Below, one piece after another: positions 26,866-38,000 of a stretch of DNA of 64,000 nucleotides (within the stretch, counting starts at the first letter, position 1; each line of letters opens with the position of its first letter). The notes beneath the pieces are model-generated. The model saw nothing but the letters and a program-made list of their open reading frames with translations. It did no database searches and had not been told where the DNA came from. The DNA lies in assembly GCA_000149265.1 (NCBI GenBank), contig CH003173.1, forward strand, positions 1-64,000, written 5' to 3'. The DNA is from Ciona savignyi. Lineage: Eukaryota; Chordata; Ascidiacea; Phlebobranchia; Cionidae. Position numbers and translations under genes: made by a program.

Positions 26866-27150
26866 CCGGCCGGTTGGTCTAACAGTTAAGTGCGTCGCCT
26901 TTCAATCGAAGGGTTGCAGGTGCGAAACTGGTCGCTAGCTAGTCGGTTGTGTCCTTGGGCAAGGCACTTTAGACATTGCCTGAACCTAGCGGATTAGTGG
27001 GTTCTACCAAATTAAAGTAACGTGTGCATCATACACAACACACGCAATAGCTCCGGTAATCCGACGGTGGGCGCGAGGTGATCTGACGATTGCCCGTGTG
27101 ATAACCCCCTTGGTTTTCCCAATTCACGAGGATAAACATGAATATCCTAT
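26866..27150 (+). repeat. SINE family A, full-length reference copy
   Basis: A complete head with A-box-like ggttggtctaacagttaag and a B-box-like ggttgcaggtgcgaaactgg about 30 bp later, then the tRNA-unrelated core and conserved tail. It shows the tRNA origin best. Confidence 0.9.
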
Positions 27151-28793
27151 GGTAACTCTGCGACGACCCCAAGCGCCATGTTCTTGAGTGGCCAGTAGCA
27201 CAAGTGCGAGAAGGAGTACGAAGAGAGCTATAGAGAGACGAAAATCAAGAACTTACTCTTGCAGTAGTTTTTCAAGAAAGTAACTTCGAATGAAAGCTGG
27301 AGTTTAGACCAGGAGCCATTTTTTTTTTCAAAATTCAAAGTAACTCCTCTTTCGTTTGATTGCTTAGCACGTTCTCTAACAGTACGGAAATCGTCGATTG
27401 AGCAGATGTTTTGTTGGTGCTATTGTCTTAATGCATAATACCGAACGTTATTTTGAAACCAACATGTTTTAGAACATGTTTTGTATGTGGTTTACTGCAT
27501 TGCTAATGAATATATAACGAACATATTGGAACTAGTGCTGATTTAAGTGGATTAATAGACTGCTACAGAATATCAATCAAAGGTAACACAGTGCAACAGC
27601 TACGGCATATAACTAACTATGTTGTTAAACGCCGCATTGCGCATCCCATCTTAGGAGGGAGAGACGAGTTTATCCTGCAGTTCTTGTAGCGTGTGATTTA
27701 ACGGTAAGGTTGGATATGAGTGTTTGTTATTTTGGTTACAAGCTGCGCAAAACTTTACTGTTAAAATATAAAAGGCTGTGCGAGACTTGGGCTTAAATTC
27801 ACGCAATATGACTACAGTATAGTGCATGTTTTCATGTTTGTCACATGAAACAATGCCCAAAAAAGCTAAATTTAAAAAAATACCGTTTTGGTTTTTAATG
27901 TCCCAGGGGAATTCCCCAGGATTTATCACCAAAAGTTTTGGTTTTTGTATATCTAGACCATGTTGTCCAACAAATGAACAAGTTTTATTACGATTCCATT
28001 ATTCCTTCTGGTAGATATCGGGACGACATGCTATGGTAGTCAAACCTTTGAAACAAATACGGACAAAAACATTTTTCCAAAATGAATATAGCGGACGCGA
28101 CCGACAATAGGCGAAAAAACAATAATTTGGAAACAAAAATTAATTTCAATCATAACGATATAAAGCCTTAAAGCAGTATATTTACATTTAAATTGGTTGT
28201 TTAGATATAACAGTGACATATTCTTGGAAATACGTAACTTCCGGTTTCATATACTGTTTTTGTGTTCTCGTAGCAGTCGTGGTCTAAGCAGTAAAACAAT
28301 AAAGAACATGAGATAACGTATTTTTGTACGATTTTAAGAGTTTTTAGATTTTCCAACAAATTATGCTAATGTAGGTTTTACAGTCGCGTGTTATGTATCA
28401 CCTACGTACATGTTTCGTGCGGTTTTGCTCTGTTGTTTTGACTATATTTTTTGCTCTGTTGTTATTTTTAATATTGATGTGTTTTTACTGTTTATGTTTT
28501 GCATCATAGCTTCCTGTCTACCACGTATTTCTATTGTGTTCATGCTACAGTGTGGTGATGGTAAAGAGTAAAATCAGTATGATCATGTTTAGATAGATTA
28601 TGAAGGTATAGATAGTGTGAAATTGGTTTAATTTGGTCAACATATGGAGAATCCGACGGGTGCAGCATTTTAGTTAGTTTATATTCCGCCCCTATATAAC
28701 AGTAATAACCATAAGATCGCAGTTAAATTACATTTAGCGTAATGTAAAGCTTTTGATACAAGGCTCAGTTTTAAACCCATAATGGGTTTGCTG

Positions 28794-29078
28794 CTAAGAC
28801 GTTTTTTGTATAGAATACGATATCCATATACATATCGGTCTGCATAACCATTCCACTGCTGCAATAATCTTTAAAACGATCGGTATGCCGCGTTGATAAT
28901 TCGCCGTGGCAATCGAAGCGGTTGCATCAAAGACCATCAGAAAAATATAACCGCGACCGCCAATCTCCAATTTACGATGCACAAACAAGACGTTTGACGC
29001 GTAAACAACATATCGCCTTCTTTCTTCATGACGAGCTCTATAAAAGATTCTGCCCAGAGCCAAAAACACAGCTTTCAA
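28794..29078 (-). CDS. Unrecognised 94-codon open frame (doubtful)
   Basis: The frame starts MKAVFLALGRIFYRARHEER, is basic near its start and hydrophobic near the middle and end. It sits in a more GC-rich island than its surroundings, upstream of and divergent from COMT. No domain is recognised, and no splice partner or polyadenylation signal was seen. It may be chance or a decayed mobile-element frame. Confidence 0.15.
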   Translation of the reverse strand: MKAVFLALGRIFYRARHEERRRYVVYASNVLFVHRKLEIGGRGYIFLMVFDATASIATANYQRGIPIVLKIIAAVEWLCRPICIWISYSIQKTS

Positions 29079-29406
29079 GGCAGCATGCTATGCTTCAATA
29101 CTCATGCCATACTGTTTCGACGCTGTGAGCCCAAGGGCGAGTACGAACTTACTCTTGGCCGTTCAAAGATTATTTAACTATGTAGCCAGTTTTTTTATAG
29201 TATATTTATTGACTTGAATCATTGCGCTATATAAGGTACCAATAAATAAACTAGAAGCAGACTGAACTGTGCTGTTTATATAAAAAAAACATATTAAAAA
29301 AGAAGCAGTCGTGATAGGTATAACGTTATCTGCTGTATTATCATTATTTTTAATATCTTGTGTATTTAACACAGGTTAATAGGGTTGTTGTAATTAGCTT
29401 CACGAC

Positions 29407-30060
29407 ATGTATCATCAAGACCTATCGTTTCCGCTTCATATAGTCGATCACGTGAAGAAAACCGCCAAACGCGGTGACGTAAACAGCGTTATTGACGTCA
29501 TAGACAAGTATTGTTACAACGTCGAAAGCGCGATGAACGTAGGCGACGTAAAAGGCGCAATACTGGATGATTGTTTTAAAGAAACCGAAGTGGAAAATGC
29601 ATTGGAACTAGGGACATACTGCGGATACAGTGCTTTGAGAATATCTAGATTATTGAAGGAAAACGCGAAGTTGTATTCGATCGAATCGAACCCGGATTAC
29701 GTGGCTGTGGCTCAAGAAATAATCAACTTCGCCGGAATGGAGGAAAAAGTTCAGATAATTCCCGGAGAAAGCGATCAAATACTTCCCACACTTTCACAGA
29801 AACTTGGAATTTCAAGTTTTGAATTCGTTTTCATTGATCACGGGAAGGGCGTTTATAAACGGGATTTGATGTTGTTGGAGAACTTGGGTTTGATTAAGCA
29901 TGGTTCGGTCGTGTTAGCTGATAATGTTATCTTCCCAGGATGTCCTGATTACTTGGAATATGTGAGAAACAACCCGAAGTATAAATGCACCAATTATCCT
30001 TCTAAACTCGAGTATACTGATGTGGAAGATGCGCTTGAAAAGTCCATATATCTCCCCTAA
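29407..30060 (+). CDS. COMT: Catechol O-methyltransferase family protein, soluble form, intronless
   Basis: A 217-residue Rossmann methyltransferase that aligns with soluble human COMT over its whole length with a constant +3 offset. SAM-binding blocks: MNVGD (43-47), LELGTYCGYSALR (66-78) and ESNPDYVAVAQ (93-103). Magnesium ligands D144, D172 and N173 match human D141, D169 and N170. The catalytic lysine K147 matches K144, and E202 matches E199. P177 matches P174. The two tryptophans that flank the catechol ring in human COMT (W38, W143) are Ser41 and Gly146 here, so the pocket differs. There is no signal anchor, so the enzyme should be cytosolic. The start is the first ATG, and the next residues align with the human N-terminus. 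It is unspliced, unlike vertebrate COMT, which could mean a retrocopy or intron loss; the frame is intact. Confidence 0.9.
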   Translation: MYHQDLSFPLHIVDHVKKTAKRGDVNSVIDVIDKYCYNVESAMNVGDVKGAILDDCFKETEVENALELGTYCGYSALRISRLLKENAKLYSIESNPDYVAVAQEIINFAGMEEKVQIIPGESDQILPTLSQKLGISSFEFVFIDHGKGVYKRDLMLLENLGLIKHGSVVLADNVIFPGCPDYLEYVRNNPKYKCTNYPSKLEYTDVEDALEKSIYLP

Positions 30061-32077
30061 ACATTTGATCGTAAATCTGGTGTTTTAAAAATCAACCATA
30101 TTGCTTTTCATATTCATATATACTCTACCCTGTGTATAAGTCTACACAGCAGTTTCCACTGATTCGTGTTAACTCAAATCTTGTATAAGTGTATTTACAC
30201 ATATATCTAAATTTTCGTAATCATTCTTCCCTTTTGCACGAGTTTCCTGAGTGTGTTTATATATGTTTATGTCTTGTTCCTGTTGTACTCGGTATATACC
30301 CATTACAAGCCACAAAATAGGGAAGCGAGATTAAGCTGACATGTTTATTTTTTATTCCATTATAATGGTGCAGCATACATGCTGCTCAAGTGATCGCCTA
30401 TCATATATTTGTATTCGCAACCTCACTCAAACCACTAACTAGCTGATTAAATCCTATTGTAACACTACAAAAACATCAAATCCAGTTAAATCTATCAGCG
30501 GTAATCCCCGATATATCTAATATATATTGAAAAGTTTAAAACGGCAACTTCAGGAAATTCTCATTAAACCAAAAATATAGCAGGAAGACCGTTTTCTTGG
30601 AATAGTATATTTTTTGTTAGTCAAAATCTCAAAAAATATTAGAATTTATTTAAAATTGTTTAAATGTAAGAAAGTGGTTTAAATGTAAAGGAATAAATTA
30701 TCGACGGAAGTGCATCTGTTAGCTAATATGTTATGAATGTGCACATTTGGGGACGAATATCCTAAAGGAAATTATATATTCTCGTAATTTTTTTTGCCTC
30801 ATGACTAAAAACGGTTTTTATGGTAGATGCTTCTACACATAACAATATTGATAAAAGTTTTGCTAAAGTTTTATTGCCAGTTTGGTTATTAACCGACCGC
30901 CAGCCATATTATCCCAATCAATATACTGCTTTCACGTAATATTGGTGTCAAGTTTGGATGAATAACTAAGGAACACATCAGTATATACTTGCAGAAACAA
31001 GCAAAATGATCATGTAAGTATATATCATCTGTGATTGTAAAGGTAATCAGGCACCCAAACATTTCTACTTGCAAAACCATATGACGTACGGTTAAAATTG
31101 TTTTTTTTTTGCAAATAGTAGTGGGTGGTTAACACTTTTTAAATTAAATGGAAATTTCAAGAAATCTAAGTGACATTTGTCATGTTAAAGACCTGACTCG
31201 ACTTGTTAAAGACCTGACTCGCGTCTCTCAACCCCGCTGTAGACACAGCTTTAAGTTTGTTTCACAATGAAACCACTAATGTTCATTATAGAATAACTTT
31301 GGTATTTTGCGTTTAGAAATTAGCAACAAAGCATCTGCTCAATCCACAACATCAACCTCTTGCAATGGTAGAAGACGTGCGGAGGCAATAAAAGGAATTA
31401 GTCCGGTTGGTTGGTTTAATCCTAAATAGCGTCGACGGTCTCTGTTTGAAACTGATATCTGTTTGATACTGGCTACAAAGTTATATCTTTGGAAATGGCA
31501 CTTGGCGGATATGATTTCTCAATGTAACATGAATATATGTTAACGTCTCACGTGTCTCATGATAACACGCTACAATAATTTGGTGGACTGTGGTATTTCT
31601 ATGTATGAGTTATTCCGCCCGTGGAACAAAGCCATATCATAATATCAGAATTCAAATTGCACATTTCTCCCCTTGGCCAAATCCACCCCACAACGCATAT
31701 AACCAAGTTGGCTCACAACACTAATGCATTTTCAGCTTTGCACATTTCGAAAACTCGGGTTTTATCGTCGTTTTATAATTTTTATTTCACGCGTATTTGG
31801 AGCTAAAATTAATAAAATTAGGATAAAAGCAAGAAGTGATCACAGTTGCGCTACAAAGCATGGATTAGGAGGCTACAGTTTCCACTACACAGTGCGAATC
31901 ATATAACACTCGGTGAGGAAATGATGAAATATTGTTCGGTTTCCACAACGGCGGGTAGTTAATGGATCTAAGGATCGATAGATGAGAAGAATTATCGTTT
32001 GGGAAACAATTTGAATCATAATAAAGCGAGAACACAGTTAAATCGTACGAAGGTAAACTGATTGCACCAACATTTCT
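30061..32077. other. Intergenic DNA between convergent COMT and DHX32-like genes
   Basis: AT-rich. It should include both 3' UTRs. A 17-bp motif, gttaaagacctgactcg, is directly duplicated near 31184-31221. No coding exon is supported here. Confidence 0.5.
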
Positions 32078-32082
32078 TTATT
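32077..32082 (-). terminator. Polyadenylation signal overlapping the DHX32-like stop codon
   Basis: On the minus strand the last codons read CAA TAA AG, so AATAAA is formed by the final sense codon, the stop and the next base. A very short 3' UTR would follow. Confidence 0.45.
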
Positions 32083-35000
32083 GCACATTACACTGAGAAC
32101 CTTCCGATGTATAGTCCGAATCCCGTACGTATTCCGACGCTCGTCCGTACACGTACGCTGCGTCGCGTACTGCCTGCGTCAAAACGTCCACGTCGTCCGA
32201 CGTCGGATCAACTTCGTCCGATTGATGCGTAACTGTCCGATTTATTTCCAAACCCGTTCTAAGTGTGGCGCTTGAATCCGAGACTTGCCGCGAATCTTTC
32301 ACCCCGGGGTTGGGGGATTTTATGGACTCCCGGACGTCGTTGGGGTTGAAATCGTCGGTGGTTCCCCTCTGACGCCCCGCCAACCGGAGAAGAGTTTCTT
32401 TCGCTTCATTGTCCGGCAGATTGGTGAGGTAACTCTGTGGAACAATCTCAGCAATCCTGTGGATTACAGACCATGTTGTAATGGTGTTTTTAGGTTCCTA
32501 AATCTCCTTCGTTCTCAAAGTCACTTCATGGACGATCCAACAACTAAGTTACATTTTTTGGAACATTTTGGTCTCGAAATTACAGTGGGTATAATGAATT
32601 TTGCTTAACTGTTAAAGTTATTTTGGAAGCTAACATACTACGTCTGGAAGGTTAGTTATTGGTTTATTGTCGACCGAGGGTTGTTTTAATTCCAAGTATT
32701 TTTTTCGATTCTAAATAATTCTTTCGCCTAGGCATGGTGGCCAATATATTTAATATTTATATACTTTTTTAAATGACGTGTTTTAACGACTGTTTGTTTT
32801 GCAATCCTGTTTCTGTGTCGTGATCTGTCTCATAATGATATTGTTTAATACTAGGGCAACAAATAAATAAACTAAAAAACTATCGAAACCAACCGCTAGC
32901 TTATGAGTTGTGTCCTTATCAAAGTAGGCAGTTGTTTGATCTCATTGGTTAAATTCATCAGGTAAAGAGGGAAAAAATGCTGTATCATCTCACCAGTCCG
33001 GATCAACATGACTGACAGTTGAGAGGTAGCTGTTCTCTGTGAGTTGGAACTTGTCGTAGATCACCCACTCCGGTCTCTGTCCCACCAGTCCCGAGTCAGG
33101 ATGGAGGCGGGAGATGTGTTTGTCACGAATGATGTGGTAATTCCCGCAACCATCCGTGTCCTTCGCGATCTGCTCAACCATTACCGCAGTATTTACACAA
33201 GGAATACACGAGGACATTGGGACATAGATGGCCGGGCGCAAAGTTTTATGATACAACCTGCAAACAGGCTAGATGCCCATGTAGCGTGTGTGGTTTAATA
33301 TTAATACGTTGTAAACATGAGTCGTGTCCTTGGGCGAGGCACTTAACTATCATGACTTGAAGGAGATTAGTGATTTAAACAAAATCAAAGACACAGTATT
33401 GTAAACAACACACTAAAATATCCCCGAATGGTGGCAAGACGGTAAATCTGAAGAATAATCATGTTTTTACCATCGGTGTTGAACGATCGAGTGGTTAACG
33501 CGACCGATTCATTCACTAATTTATACTTATAAAAGGTCTTAGTGACGAACACACCATGGCTTCGAAAGTTAGCACGCTGAAACAAATCAAACAAAAATGA
33601 AACCTGCATGAAATATCCGGCAAGAAGAGCTTTCTTCACACTGCTCTCCATGAGTTGTGGCTCGATCACTGGCTCGCTTATAGGGAGTTCTAACATTTCC
33701 ATGACTTCCAATAACTCGCGTCGTTTCTTGTCAGCTCTGTTTAACGCATCGTAGCTCAAGTAGTTGGCATTGCACCAAGACTCCAAGCGCTTGTCTTTGG
33801 AAGAAAGATTAAAGTGGAACATGTGATAATTCACAGAGATCGAAAGGTTTTAATCGCGACATTCGTTGTCGTTTATTCCTCGAACGCCGCTCAGTTCAAA
33901 ACGGTTGCAATTTGTCCGACCGATTAGCTCGGTTTAGTGTTTCGCCTTTTAACCGAAGGGTTGCTAGTTAGAAACTGGTCGCTAGCTAGTAGGTTGTGTC
34001 CTTGGACAAGGTACTTAACGGACATTGCCTGAACCCAGTGGATCAATGGGTTTTATTTAATTGAAGAAACATCACAATCATGTACAACACACCGTGTTTA
34101 TAACACCCTTATGTTTAGCTATCGGGGACATATTTTATCCATATATGCCAATACAATTGAAAGGAAAAAAGAAGCCATGGACGACATTTAATTCTATTTC
34201 AATAAGAGACTGACGGAACCGTTATGGCGAAATATTTTATTCTTTGTTGAAAAAGCAACTTTTGCGACTACTTAAAGAACATAACTAAAACAGGTCCGTA
34301 TAGACGGTTTCGTGTGGCACGGTTATAGTTACTTTATGTATATCGTGAAACTCATGTTTATTCCAGGCGATGGAAACATGGGGAAAGGTTGCCCCACCAG
34401 CAATCTAACGTCAGGACCACAGTCCAACCTTTCTTGATAACGTGTTTTTAAGCTAGCGACAGGTTTAGATCCATCCATCTTTCCACTAGGAATGAGTCAT
34501 GTACAATGACCTTTCCAGTCAGACACAGAAGAAACGCCAAAAAATCGAATTCGACGAAAGACTTACGACGCGCGAATCGATGAAATATATTGAGTAGAGT
34601 GAAGTGATCACCAGCTTTATGCACCAAACTTCGTTTACACACAGCTGCCTTCCCTTCTAAACCGGGTGGAATCACAAAGAGATCCGAACACTTCAGCATC
34701 GCGATGATCGTCAGAATCTCCTGAATAATAGAATCAAAATAAGACATTGTATGAAGTCCGTATGTTAGTCTGGTTATGTCCTTAGACAAGGTGTTTAGTG
34801 GAAGTAGCATGAACCCGATGGATATAAAGGGTCGTCAATATAAGTTCAGACTTCTTATTGTTTATTAATCGGACCTTATTCAAATAGAATTAAATTAAAC
34901 ATGACATGTTAAGATTATAGTTTGACAAAATACAAAATACCCGAAGGTGTATTGATGATTATGTCTACAATTGATCACTGGGTGACAATCATTTTAGTGA

Positions 35001-38000
35001 TGTTGCCTGGTTCCCGAATGATGTGAAAACTCACTTACTTGTGTGCATCCCTCACCACAACTGGCGATGACAACTTTAGCTTCAGCGAGTGAAAGTGGGA
35101 TTTCGCTCATCACCAGTCCGAGGTCAGACAATCCACCGTTTTCATCTAACGTCCCATGGTAGTCCAGTTCCTCCAGTGCTAACATGTAGGATTCTGGGTC
35201 TGGGAATCAGATGGGATGTGAGAGAAACCAGACTTCCCATTGTATGTAAAGCTTTAACATGGTTATGGCATTTGATAAAACTGAAATTGTCAAAGTGTTT
35301 GCAATGTGGTCTGATATGGAGCTTTAGCAGTATAGATTAGCTAGGCCATTCGGTCGAAAGTGTACAGGTTCGAAACTGGTCTGTTGCGTTGTGTCCTTAG
35401 GCAAGGCACTTAACGGACATTGCCTGAACCCAGCGGATTAATGGGTTCTACCAAATTGAAGGAACGTGTCTATCATATACAACACACTGCAATAGCTCCG
35501 GTAACCCGACGATGGGTGCGAGGTGATCTGATAAAGATAAGGCTTTTTGCGTTTTCCCATCCCGTAACATGCCCAGCCGTAATACGAATAGCAATAAACC
35601 ACACACGACAGAATGGTACCTGGAGCTTCCAGTAGTTGGCACTGAGTGAGGGAAATATTCATTCGTTGCAGCAACCTTTTCATCATCAGTAGTTCACTGG
35701 TAAGCTCAGATCGCTTGATTGGTGGAATATTGTGCTTCGGGGCGGTCTGGGCAAGTCAGTAGGGTAATGGCACAAGTAAATATGGTACATAAAGTTTCAG
35801 TTTATTCTCGGGAATGGGAAATCACAGGCAATCGTTAGTGCCAGTCGGGATATGACGACTGGGTAAATTAAACGTTACAGTACGGTCGTGTGGTCGAATG
35901 GATAACGCGACCGATATAAATACCGACCAACCACACAAAAACAGTATTGATGCTGATGGGCCCATCATTGGTTCGGAACCTAGCCGTTTTAAAACAAAAT
36001 AAAAATAATAAACTACTTTCAGTTTGTTCTATGGGATGAGTAAAGATTGTAGTTGAAACTTACTTTTTCGAAGTGAATTTTATCGTAGAGTTTGTATAAT
36101 TTCCCACAGGCTTTGCACCTATCCATTCTAAGTGCAGCGCTCACTTGTGAAATGTATTGTTTTACATTCGAATATGTGCGGAACCGTGTGTTGTAAACCT
36201 GGAGAAATAATGGAACTTAGAACGACCACTAATTACCCACAGATTATTTTTATGATGTATGTTTATTTCATAACACCTGGCATTAATATATATAAAAAGT
36301 GGTCTCCGTAGCACGGCTTACTGATTGAAAATGAAATATTTCCACATGTATTTTTACGACGTTTTGCACTTGTTTTATATTTATATATATTATTTAGCAA
36401 GATAGGATATGATAGAACATGAAAGTATATTTATGTTTATCCCCGTGTAAATGGAAAAACAAAGGGGTTACCACATGAGCGATCGTCAGATTACCACGCA
36501 ATTAAGCCCACATAGGTACCCCACAATGTCCTAGTTCGGGTGATCTCCGCTAACTGCCCATGGACACAACCGACTAGTCAATGATCATTTTCCAACCTGC
36601 AACCCTTCGGCTCAACAACAACGTACTACCCCACCAATTCATTCGGACGGACAACATAATTTATAAAATGGAATTCTATTTAAATACTGATATTGCCGAG
36701 TGTGGTAAAATAACATTTTCCTGCTCTCGGTATTCTCTCTCACCTTCTCATACTTCACCCCAGTATCCACCACCATTGTGATGTTTTCCATGGAGAAACA
36801 TGACTCAGCTATGTCGTCACATACAATGACTCGACGGTTTATCAACACCCCATCCCCGTAATTGGTCTTCTTGTCATATACAGCCTGTAACGTGTAAAGA
36901 TTAAATTCTCGAATATGCAAATATCAAAATCGTAATATTCTGAATACTGGAAAGACAGGTATAAAGTAAATTAGGAGCCGAATTCATTGTTTTGTAAGAC
37001 AGCATAAGAACACAAAGTCAATATAGCATTTTTCCTATTGAGATGTTTTGGTTAAATACTATGTTCCATTTTTAATTAAATAATTATGCTCTCAGAAATC
37101 AAAATAAGCGTTTTGGTATTAGAGGATATATTTCCGTTTAATGTGGGAACCTTTAGCCTCATCAGGGGAATAAGTAAACGGTGGAAGTTTACTTGTATGC
37201 ATGGTTGTGAGCAGGCATTATCAGAAAGGTGTTGGGATCGAAACCACTTGTTAGCTAGTCGGTTGGGTTCTTGAAAATTGCTTTACGCTGCTTAAACTAA
37301 GTTCAACGTGTTGAACCAAAAATGCTCATAGAGCAAATTGCAAGAACTTGGGTAACCGGACATGAAGTAAACTTGACAACGACCGCCATGTTACGTCGCC
37401 CAACACAAACATGTCATATTATAACAGAACAATGGAGCTTACTTGTTGGGATCCAACCGCCATCGAACGATGCAATCCGACCACAATAGCTTCACCAGCA
37501 TCTCGTCGCAATGTTTTCATCGCAATTTCCCTCGCTATTCGATCACACGCTTCATCCACATCCTGCAATGAGATTATGTAATCGGCGACCTTAAAGTGGT
37601 GGGATTAAAACCAGCCGATAAAAGGTTTTGTCCTTGAACGAATTACTTCGTGGATTGGCTGTATCTAGAGATTTAATGAGTGGAAGAGAAACAAAACAAA
37701 TATCTCCAATATGTTCTACACTGCAATAGCTCCGGTGAGCCAATTTCTGGAAAGAGGCAATTAGGTGATCTGACAGCTACCCGTGTGTCTGCATCGTATT
37801 CAACACACTACAATAGTGATAACTTAGCTGTGAGTACGTAATCTTACGATTCTTGTGTTAAAACACCCTTCCCACCCGCGATAAAAGTCGTATAAACTCC
37901 AACCACTAACCCGGGGTGTGGGTAGGAACACCAATATATCTCCTTGCAGCTCCTGGTCGGAGTGCAGATTCAGCACTAATGTCGTCACTTCCTCTATAAG

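Larger units (their letters stand above)
24058..29406. other. Repeat-rich intergenic region between the divergent oxidoreductase and COMT genes
   Basis: About 5.3 kb with no supported gene. It contains two SINE copies (24389-24664, 26866-27150), a tandem and inverted repeat region (25405-25960), a second tRNA-like fragment (about 26362-26400) and AT-rich unique DNA. Two open frames of 93-94 codons on the minus strand (27651-27932 and 28794-29078) have no recognised motif. Confidence 0.5.

Noticed and set aside
26866-26950. Possible true tRNA genes at the SINE heads
   Set aside because: The heads do not fold to a clean cloverleaf by eye and each is fused to the same non-tRNA core, so they are SINEs.
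27651-27932. 93-codon minus-strand frame in the intergenic region
   Set aside because: No motif, low-complexity surroundings and no splice or polyadenylation context.
34191-34206. Near match to the ascidian trans-spliced leader (attctatttcaataag)
   Set aside because: One mismatch to the leader as I remember it, no GT donor follows, and no SL-RNA body is visible. It sits in repeat debris, so chance is likelier.
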